Source of the DNA: Sphingobacterium thalpophilum
GTDB lineage: Bacteria > Bacteroidota > Bacteroidia > Flavobacteriales > Flavobacteriaceae
Reading direction: 5' to 3'
Assembly: GCA_943325255.2 (NCBI GenBank)
Contig: CALPOS020000128.1
Location: 1 to 6,339 of the forward strand
Length of the DNA stretch: 6,339 nt
Shown here one piece after another: positions 1 to 5,526 of the stretch. Every line of letters begins with the position of its first letter. Positions within the stretch are counted from its first letter, which is position 1. The notes beneath the pieces were generated by a model that did not search any database, was not told where the DNA came from, and worked only from the letters and a program-made list of their open reading frames with translations. Position numbers and translations under genes: made by a program.

Positions 1-64
1 CAGCTCCTAAAAAAATGAAATGGTATGGATTGTTTTCTTATTTTTACGTTTCAAAATCCATTGT

Positions 65-1090
65 ATGAAATCAAAAGCCACTCTAAAACAAATCGCAAAG
101 GAACTTCATGTTTCGGTTTCGACTGTCTCTAAAGCCTTGAATGATAGCCCAGAAATAAGCGAACAGACCAAAACAAAGATTCAAGAGTATGCAAAACTCA
201 AAAATTATAAGCCGAATGTTATAGGATTGAATCTTAAAAATCGAAAAACGAAGACAATCGGTGTTATTATCCCAAATATTTTAAATCCGTTTTTCGCTAA
301 AGTTTTTACTGGAATTGAGAAAGTGGCGGAAGAAAACGGTTATAATGTGATTACCTGTATATCTAATGAATCGCTAGAAAAAGAAGTGAGCACCTTGGAA
401 GTATTGAGCAACGGAACGATTGATGGTTTTATTTTATCGGTTTCTGAAGAAGCGCAAAAACTTCACGAATACAATCATTTTAATGAAATCATCAATGAAG
501 GAACGCCTATTGTCATGTTTGATCGTATTTCTGACGAAGTCGCTTGTGATAAAGTGATTGTAGATGATTTTGATTCTGCTCGCAATGCGACCCAACATTT
601 AATTAAATCTGGTTGCAAAAAAATTGCGTTGTTTTCGACCATTGATAATTTAAGTGTAGGAAAATTAAGAGCAAAGGGATTTCTCAAAGCGCTTGAAGAT
701 CATAAGATAGAGGTAAGCAAAAATTTAGTAATCCTTACAGATTCAGAAACTGAATTTGACCAGAGTGCCAAAGCGCTATTTGATGACCATAAAATAGACG
801 GTGTTTTTGCTTTAGACGAACACGCGTCGGTTTCAGCAATCAAGATGGGATTGAAGAGCGGTTATAAAATTCCAGAAGAGTTGTCTATTATTGGTTTTGC
901 CGATGGTGTTTGGTCTAGAAGATTAACGCCAAGTTTGTCGACGGTGAGTCAACACGGCCCTGAAATAGGTGAGGCCGCAGCGAAATTACTGATTCAACGA
1001 TTGGAAAGTAAGGAAGAAGTGGAAGCGGATTTTCAAACGACGGTTATTAAAACGGAATTGCGTCAACGGGAATCAACCAGAAAGTTATGA
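65..1090 (+). CDS. LacI/GalR-family transcriptional regulator
   Basis: This 341-residue protein has the full LacI-family layout and length. Residues 6-25 form the N-terminal helix-turn-helix (TLKQIAKELHVSVSTVSKAL). A hinge follows around residues 48-60 (YKPNVIGLNLKNR), then the periplasmic-binding-protein-like sensor domain from IGVIIPNILNPFF (65-77), with MFDR at 151-154 and IIGFADG at 275-281. The family signature PSLSTVSQ lies at 289-296. Family knowledge: a dimeric cytoplasmic repressor or activator whose DNA binding is changed by a sugar or sugar phosphate; the effector cannot be read here. I chose ATG 65 because the helix-turn-helix then begins near residue 6, as is usual; the in-frame ATG at 20 would add 15 hydrophobic residues with no family counterpart. 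No Shine-Dalgarno is seen. The targets are probably left of the window; in Bacteroidetes such regulators often adjoin Sus-type or sugar-transport loci (inference). It ends 7 nt from the convergent deaminase gene. Confidence 0.95.
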   Translation: MKSKATLKQIAKELHVSVSTVSKALNDSPEISEQTKTKIQEYAKLKNYKPNVIGLNLKNRKTKTIGVIIPNILNPFFAKVFTGIEKVAEENGYNVITCISNESLEKEVSTLEVLSNGTIDGFILSVSEEAQKLHEYNHFNEIINEGTPIVMFDRISDEVACDKVIVDDFDSARNATQHLIKSGCKKIALFSTIDNLSVGKLRAKGFLKALEDHKIEVSKNLVILTDSETEFDQSAKALFDDHKIDGVFALDEHASVSAIKMGLKSGYKIPEELSIIGFADGVWSRRLTPSLSTVSQHGPEIGEAAAKLLIQRLESKEEVEADFQTTVIKTELRQRESTRKL

Positions 1091-1097
1091 AAATAGC

Positions 1098-1662
1098 TTA
1101 GTACGGAAATTGAATGCTGTCAAAAGTTGGATGCAATTTGAAGAGATCGTACTGTAATCGTTTGTTCTTCATCTGCTTTAAATGATAATAATACTTTAGA
1201 TCATTTTTTAAATTCGAGATTTTGTCTGCCTTTCTTTTGGCAAGACTAAAAACCACTTTTTTGATACCATATTCTTGAATTGCTCCTTTACACATGCTAC
1301 AAGGTTCATAGGTAGTGAATAAAATCAAGTAATCTTTTGAATTTTGAATATCCAATTTTTCTAAAGCAATCGGCAATCGCATTGATCTCAGCATGCCCGG
1401 AAGGATTTTGATTTTTGACAACATCGTTATAGCCTTCACCAACGATTTTACCGTTATAGATAATCACGGAAGAAAGAGGCACATCACCAGATGGAATACT
1501 CTTCTTTCCTAATGCTATTAAAGTGGTGTTGTAATTTTCAGCATCAAAATCATTAGAAAAAATATAGAAATAGGAGTACATAAACAGCAGTAGCAGCATG
1601 CTTGCCATGCCCGAAAGATAGACGATTACTATGAATAAATTTTTTCGATCGCGAAATTTCAT
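1098..1662 (-). pseudogene. Membrane-anchored nucleoside/cytidine deaminase-like gene, frameshifted
   Basis: Two overlapping reading frames together make one zinc-dependent deaminase of the cytidine/deoxycytidylate/guanine-deaminase/TadA superfamily. The first frame (from ATG 1662) has a basic N-terminus, a hydrophobic stretch at residues 9-35, and the deaminase core DVPLSSVIIYNGKIVGEGYN. It then has SGHAEINAI, giving zinc ligand H90 and proton-shuttle E92. That frame then loses the family sequence and runs to a stop near 1306. The other frame carries the missing half: ALEKLDIQ, then TTYEPCSMC with the two zinc cysteines, ending at TAA 1098. Skipping one base at 1368 or 1369 (coding T) restores a continuous 187-residue protein with H90, C121 and C124. 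The break sits in a perfect 7-bp tandem repeat. As written, neither fragment holds all the zinc ligands, so the product should be inactive. Alternatives are a sequencing error, phase variation or, less likely, programmed frameshifting. The substrate is unknown. Divergent from the + strand glycosyltransferase at 1735. Confidence 0.85.
1366..1379. repeat. Perfect 7-bp tandem duplication at the frameshift point
   Basis: The + strand reads GCAATCG twice, head to tail (1366-1372 and 1373-1379); on the coding strand this is CGATTGC twice. It lies immediately after the codons for the HAEIN zinc motif of the deaminase gene, exactly where the reading frame is lost. The unit is 7 bp, so gain or loss of one copy shifts the frame by one base. 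Removing one copy joins the two halves in frame as HAEINAIALEKLD; removing a single T instead gives HAEINAIADALEKLD. Confidence 0.9.
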
Positions 1663-1680
1663 TTGAAAGACTTAGTGCTT

Positions 1681-1688
1681 CAAATTTA
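1681..1688 (-). promoter_or_regulatory. Candidate Bacteroidetes -7 element for the deaminase gene
   Basis: On the minus strand this reads TAAATTTG, an exact match to the Bacteroidetes/Flavobacterium -7 consensus TAnnTTTG. It is 18 nt upstream of the deaminase ATG, implying a short leader. No good TTG-type -33 element is found at the expected spacing of about 19-21 nt, so the call rests on the -7 box and position alone. Confidence 0.4.
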
Positions 1689-1700
1689 CTTTTTAATTTC

Positions 1701-1708
1701 TATATTTA
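1701..1708 (+). promoter_or_regulatory. Possible -7 element for the + strand GT4 gene
   Basis: TATATTTA matches seven of the eight positions of TAnnTTTG, counting the two free positions; the last base is A instead of G. It is 26 nt upstream of the TTG start at 1735. No matching -33 element is seen. It lies in the 72-nt divergent region 1663-1734, which must hold promoters for both flanking genes unless transcription comes from further away. Confidence 0.25.
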
Positions 1709-1734
1709 ACTCGAATCTCTAAAAGTTACTCCAA

Positions 1735-2820
1735 TTGAAAAAGACATTTGTTGATTTGACTTATTATTCTTTTCCGCATAATGATTCAAATCAAATCTTG
1801 AAAGCGTGTTATAGCACATTAGGATTCTTAGAGGAAGTAAGTAAAAATTATAAAACTTACTTTTTAGTAAGATCCGAATCTGAGCTAAAACCGACAAGTA
1901 AAGGGTCAATTCAAGTGTTTTTCCTTAAAGGCAAAATGCTCAAAAAACGGCAAATTCCTTTTAGATTCAATGCTTTTGTAACGTCCTTAAAACCAGATTA
2001 TGTCCTAGTACATGGTTTTGGTTTTGCGCATTACATATGTTTATTAAAACTAATGAATCGAAATGCAAAAATTGTACTGCAATGCAATGGCTATGCGCCT
2101 AATCCAATAGGGTTAAAAAAAATGGCGTACAAAATAGCAGACTTTTTTGTTGATGGATATTTGTTTACCGGAATTGAAAATGCGGCTTTATGGTACGAAG
2201 CTAGGGTTTTTAAAAAAGAAAAAGTTTTTGATGTCATGGAAGGCTCAACTCATTTCAAGTTTGAAAAAAATTCAATCCGAAAAGAGAAAAGTTATTTATG
2301 GGTTGCCAATTTGATTCCGATGAAAGACCCATTGACGATTTTAAGAGCATTTGATGATTTTTTGTTAGTAGAACCTGACGCCACTTTGACTATGATTTAT
2401 AAAGAAACTGATTTGTATGACGAGGTGTTGGCCTTTATTTCAACATCCGAAAATTTAAAAAAAGCAGTCAATTTACAAGGATTTGTGCCGCATACCGATT
2501 TGGAAAAAGTATACAATTGCCACCAGTTTTTTATTTCAGCTTCACATCAAGAAGGCAGCGGATACGCCTTGGTTGAATCAATGGCTTGCGGCTGTGTTCC
2601 AATAGTTACTAATATTGCGCCACATCGATATATGACGGATTCTGGCCATTGCGGCCTTTTGTTTTCGCCACAAAATGATGAAGAATTATTCAGTCAATTG
2701 AGATATTCGCAACAGATATCGTACTTAGATTGGCAAAATCTAGTGCTGAAACAATTTGAAAACAAACTGTCCTTTAAGGCAATTTCAACAAGAATTCAAG
2801 AGGTTTTTCAGTCGTTGTAA
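1735..2820 (+). CDS. GT4-type (GT-B fold) glycosyltransferase, TTG start
   Basis: This 361-residue protein resembles retaining glycosyltransferases of family 4, cytoplasmic or membrane-peripheral enzymes that move a sugar from a nucleotide donor. The C-terminal donor-binding domain is clear. WVANLIPMKDPLTILRAF at 189-206 gives the conserved Lys (K197) that contacts donor phosphate. GFVPHTDLEKVY (249-260) precedes the EX7E motif, E273 and E281, in HQEGSGYALVESMACGCVPIVT-like context at 271-292. The N-terminal acceptor domain (about 1-180) is less conserved, with LVHGFGFAHY at 91-100. The start must be the TTG at 1735: an in-frame TAA sits at 1720-1722 and the first internal Met is residue 68, too far in for a whole Rossmann domain. 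No Shine-Dalgarno is visible. Its 3' end overlaps the convergent GT4 gene by 13 bp. A role in surface-glycan assembly is inferred from that neighbour and the ABC exporter; donor and acceptor are unknown. Confidence 0.9.
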   Translation: MKKTFVDLTYYSFPHNDSNQILKACYSTLGFLEEVSKNYKTYFLVRSESELKPTSKGSIQVFFLKGKMLKKRQIPFRFNAFVTSLKPDYVLVHGFGFAHYICLLKLMNRNAKIVLQCNGYAPNPIGLKKMAYKIADFFVDGYLFTGIENAALWYEARVFKKEKVFDVMEGSTHFKFEKNSIRKEKSYLWVANLIPMKDPLTILRAFDDFLLVEPDATLTMIYKETDLYDEVLAFISTSENLKKAVNLQGFVPHTDLEKVYNCHQFFISASHQEGSGYALVESMACGCVPIVTNIAPHRYMTDSGHCGLLFSPQNDEELFSQLRYSQQISYLDWQNLVLKQFENKLSFKAISTRIQEVFQSL

Positions 2821-3851
2821 AAAGAATCATAAATAATCTTTATTGAATCTTCCATTTTGAAATTTTCAATTCTTTTGTGTTCCAATGGTTTACTCAACAA
2901 AGTTGCAACCTGATTGGCTAATTGTTCTTTATCCGTATTAAAATAGAAGTGGTCGCCTTCAAGTTTGTTTTCTAGCGCAATCGTACAAACTACTTTGCAA
3001 CCTGAATAAAGCGCTTCCTGAACAACCGTCGCTCCGCCTTCAGATTTTGAAGTATGTAAAAACACTTTGGATTTATTCAAATAATCCAATACTTCTTTGT
3101 GCGTCAACTTGCCCAGAAAATGAATGTTTCCCAATCCAAGTTGTTTGCTTTTTTCTTTTAGCATGTCCATTTCTTCACCATCACCAATAATGATGATTTT
3201 ATAGTTGTTTCGACCGAGTAATGAAATGATGTCTAGGAATAAACTATAGTTCTTTAATGCACCAAGATTACCAACTCCAACAACATCATAGACTCTTTCG
3301 TCAGTATTGAATACAGGAAATAAATCTCGGGTAACGGCAACATCGGCTATTTTTGGAACTCGGATCTTATGGTTTTGAAAAAAAAAATCGCTTTGCTGCA
3401 ACGAGATCATGACGAGTTGTTGATGCGGAATTTTTAGCAAAGAAATGTATTTGTTGTCTTTATTGATATCCTGACCATGCATCCACACGACTTGTTTTAT
3501 CTGTAGTAAATTACACAATGCCTTGCCAACCATTGCGGATTCACGATACCAAAAGCAAAGAATTCCATCGTATTTGTGGCGTTTATGCAATGATCTTCCT
3601 TTTAAAATGGCTTTCAAAAGATGTGGAATTTGTTTAAAAGAAGGTTTAAAATTGCTTCCTATTGGATAGACATTGATGTTGCCCAAGCTGTATTTTTCTT
3701 TCGTAAAAGGGTACATCAAACTAATGACGTCAATTTCACAATCGGTAATTTTTTCAAACTGCTTGGTAAATTGACTGACAAACGGAACAACATGGTCTTC
3801 GGAGATATTCTTTGGAAAAATGGGTGTTATGAATAGCAATCTTTTAGACAT
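2808..3851 (-). CDS. GT4-type (GT-B fold) glycosyltransferase, last gene of minus-strand operon
   Basis: This 347-residue protein is a family-4-type glycosyltransferase, presumed to add one sugar to a growing glycan at the cytoplasmic face of the inner membrane. The N-terminal acceptor domain begins with a beta strand, RLLFITPIFPKN (4-15), and includes VVWMHGQDIN (121-130). The C-terminal donor domain shows VGVGNLGALKNYSLFLDII (191-209, conserved K200), IIIGDGEEMDML (220-231), HFLGKLTHKEVLDYL and the EX7E pair E271/E279 in SEGGATVVQEALYSG. I chose ATG 3851 over the TTG at 3857, which would add two residues. ATG 3851 overlaps the end of the ABC gene by 8 bp (ATGTCTAA), so translation is probably coupled. 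A run of ten T on the coding strand encodes part of DFFF (155-158), between the two domains. It ends with a 13-bp tail-to-tail overlap with the + strand GT4 gene and no hairpin terminator is visible there. Donor and acceptor sugars cannot be read. Confidence 0.92.
   Translation of the reverse strand: MSKRLLFITPIFPKNISEDHVVPFVSQFTKQFEKITDCEIDVISLMYPFTKEKYSLGNINVYPIGSNFKPSFKQIPHLLKAILKGRSLHKRHKYDGILCFWYRESAMVGKALCNLLQIKQVVWMHGQDINKDNKYISLLKIPHQQLVMISLQQSDFFFQNHKIRVPKIADVAVTRDLFPVFNTDERVYDVVGVGNLGALKNYSLFLDIISLLGRNNYKIIIIGDGEEMDMLKEKSKQLGLGNIHFLGKLTHKEVLDYLNKSKVFLHTSKSEGGATVVQEALYSGCKVVCTIALENKLEGDHFYFNTDKEQLANQVATLLSKPLEHKRIENFKMEDSIKIIYDSFYND
3378..3387. repeat. A10 homopolymer inside the minus-strand GT4 gene
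   Basis: Ten consecutive A on the + strand (ten T on the coding strand) encode the end of Asp155 and Phe156-158. One extra T gives a stop after four further codons (FSKP, then TAA); one T fewer gives a stop after about ten codons (FKTIRSEFQK, then TAG). Either slip would remove the whole donor-binding domain. I noticed no longer mononucleotide run in the window. Confidence 0.9.
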
Positions 3852-5526
3852 TTTCAACTAAATTTCCATGAACAATAGTGTATTTTTTGTCTGCAAATTC
3901 ACCCACTTTGCTTCCGTGAGAAACAGCAATAATGGCAAGTTCTTTTCTCAAAGTTAGCTGCTTCAAATAGGCGAGAATTTTTTCTTCTAATATGCCATTT
4001 AGCTGATTGGTAGTTTCATCCATCAATAGAATTGTAGGTCTAAAATACAATACTCGGGCTAAAGCAATACGTTGTTTTTGCCCTCCAGAAAGTTCTTTAC
4101 TTTCTATGAGCAAAGGCGTATTTATTCCATTTGGAAGACTTTCGACCCATTCTGTTAAATCAAGTGCTTTGATGATTTCGTCTAAATGCGCAAAATCTAC
4201 ATTTTCATCAATCATCGTAATGTTCTCTAATAAAGAACCTTGAAACAGAAAGGGCTGCTGTGATGCATAACCAGCAAACTGGAACGGGAAGTCATTCAAG
4301 TTTATAGCTAATCCATCAACAAGTACGGAACCATTTTTCGGGGTCAAAAGCCCAGCAATTACGTATAAAAGCGTTGTTTTACCTTCTCCAGAATTTCCTG
4401 AAATTGAAATGAAATCACCTTTCTTAATTTCTAAATTAATGTTCTTTAGAATTTCTTTTTGAGCATAATCAAAGTTGATTTTGTCAAGTTGTATCTTGTT
4501 GTTGAATTCAACAGTCGTTGACGTACGTAATTTTACATCATCATACTTACTTAGAATCTCAATCGCGTTTCTATTGGTCTTCAGGTCGATGAATGCATTC
4601 AAGATTTTACTAAAAGAGGGAATAATTTTAATGCTTGCTCCTGTCAGGAATGATAAAAAAATCAAATCTTTAGAATGGTCTTTGCTAAAAATAAAGAAGA
4701 AAATCCCAATGGACAATCCAAGAATAAAAAGGATTTCGAAGTATTTTACGTTCGACTGTTTGAAAGCCAAAAGCAGAGACAATTGTTCGTGATTTCTTTT
4801 GTTTGAGTCTTCAAATTTTCTTTGAAATTTCCCCTCAGATTTTGTGGTTTTTATTTCAATAAATCCTTGAATGATATTCGTAATGTTTTTGACATTCTCA
4901 TTATATAAATGAACAATTGTTTCGTTAAAACCAGCTATTTTCCTTTTTTGAAAATCCAAAAGCAAAAAGGATAAAAAAGAAAGGAGCAAAAAAGAAATAA
5001 TCGAGACATATGGATTGTAGACAAAACTGACCACAGCTATGATAATAAGTACAAACGCTTCCGAAAGAATATAATAAATAGAGAATAATATGTTGGTTGC
5101 AAAAGTCATTGGAAGCTGAAATACATCTCTAAAGAAGATATTCTTGTCAGAGGCCGTGTGAATTTTGAAGCTTTCGAAAATAAAATTAGACATTAATTTT
5201 TTTGAAATTGAAGCAGAAATGGAATAAATAAATCTTGATTGCAGACCCATAATTCTAGTTTGGATGCTATTTTTAAGGATGTAGAAAAAAATTAATGACC
5301 CCAACAAGATGAGGATTAAATTATCTGTAAGATTTACGTTTAGGTAGCTTTGGGCTAATTTTTCAAGTTTGTCTTTATCTAACAATATAAGAATTATTGG
5401 CACTAAATACGCTATTGAAATCAAGTCTAAAATAGTATTGACCAATGAATAAATAAAAAAAACAGGGAGTTTTTTCCTTTTAGCAAGTGGAATCAAACGG
5501 TATGTTTTTATTAAGAATTTTTTCAT
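3844..5526 (-). CDS. One-piece ABC exporter (membrane domain fused to ATPase), MsbA/PglK-like architecture
   Basis: This 560-residue half-transporter has an N-terminal membrane domain (about 1-310) and a C-terminal ATPase (about 345-560), the layout of homodimeric exporters such as MsbA and the lipid-linked-oligosaccharide flippase PglK. Hydrophobic segments lie near residues 21-50, 68-85, 145-170, 173-191, 262-281 and 287-305, consistent with about six helices. The ATPase has Walker A GNSGEGKT (377-384), a Q-loop in YASQQPFLFQGSLLENI (420-436), signature LSGGQ (479-483), Walker B ILLMDE (499-504, catalytic E504) and H-loop H537 in AVSHGS. The D-loop reads NQLN rather than the usual SALD. ATP hydrolysis should drive export from the inner membrane. 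With glycosyltransferases on both sides, the likely cargo is a lipid-linked glycan or precursor; a peptide or drug exporter is the alternative. ATG 5526 overlaps the upstream GT2 stop (ATGA) and its own stop overlaps the GT4 start, so the three genes form one transcription and translation unit. Confidence 0.93.
   Translation of the reverse strand: MKKFLIKTYRLIPLAKRKKLPVFFIYSLVNTILDLISIAYLVPIILILLDKDKLEKLAQSYLNVNLTDNLILILLGSLIFFYILKNSIQTRIMGLQSRFIYSISASISKKLMSNFIFESFKIHTASDKNIFFRDVFQLPMTFATNILFSIYYILSEAFVLIIIAVVSFVYNPYVSIISFLLLSFLSFLLLDFQKRKIAGFNETIVHLYNENVKNITNIIQGFIEIKTTKSEGKFQRKFEDSNKRNHEQLSLLLAFKQSNVKYFEILFILGLSIGIFFFIFSKDHSKDLIFLSFLTGASIKIIPSFSKILNAFIDLKTNRNAIEILSKYDDVKLRTSTTVEFNNKIQLDKINFDYAQKEILKNINLEIKKGDFISISGNSGEGKTTLLYVIAGLLTPKNGSVLVDGLAINLNDFPFQFAGYASQQPFLFQGSLLENITMIDENVDFAHLDEIIKALDLTEWVESLPNGINTPLLIESKELSGGQKQRIALARVLYFRPTILLMDETTNQLNGILEEKILAYLKQLTLRKELAIIAVSHGSKVGEFADKKYTIVHGNLVENV

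Noticed and set aside
45..52. TACGTTTC as a -7 element, and a LacI-type operator around its central CG.
   Set aside because: The -7 match lacks the final G and has no -33 partner; the flanks of the CG match in only about half of the positions, too weak for an operator palindrome.
20..64. Upstream in-frame ATG at 20 as the regulator's start.
   Set aside because: It adds 15 mostly hydrophobic residues before the helix-turn-helix; LacI proteins normally begin a few residues before it, as with ATG 65.
3..68. A + strand frame entering from the left edge and ending at TGA 66-68, overlapping the regulator's ATG as ATGA.
   Set aside because: Only about 22 codons are visible and lack any recognisable motif. 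An open stretch of that length is easily expected by chance in AT-rich DNA, so neither a gene tail nor a leader peptide is supported.
1706..1909. Minus-strand 67-codon frame spanning the divergent region and the start of the + strand GT4 gene.
   Set aside because: No recognisable motif, and it overlaps the N-terminal strand of the glycosyltransferase and both candidate promoter elements.
3855..3857. TTG at 3857 as the start of the minus-strand GT4 gene.
   Set aside because: It adds only two residues, and the ATG at 3851 fits the family N-terminus and gives a normal short coupling overlap.
4007..4792. Plus-strand open frames of 78 and 105 codons inside the ABC exporter region.
   Set aside because: They lie antisense to a clearly conserved ATPase and membrane domain and show no motif; they are shadows.
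4950..5000. Purine-rich A/G stretch on the + strand as a regulatory or slippage element.
   Set aside because: It is explained by the Leu/Phe/Ser-rich membrane helix and following Lys/Arg residues encoded on the minus strand, with no long pure homopolymer.
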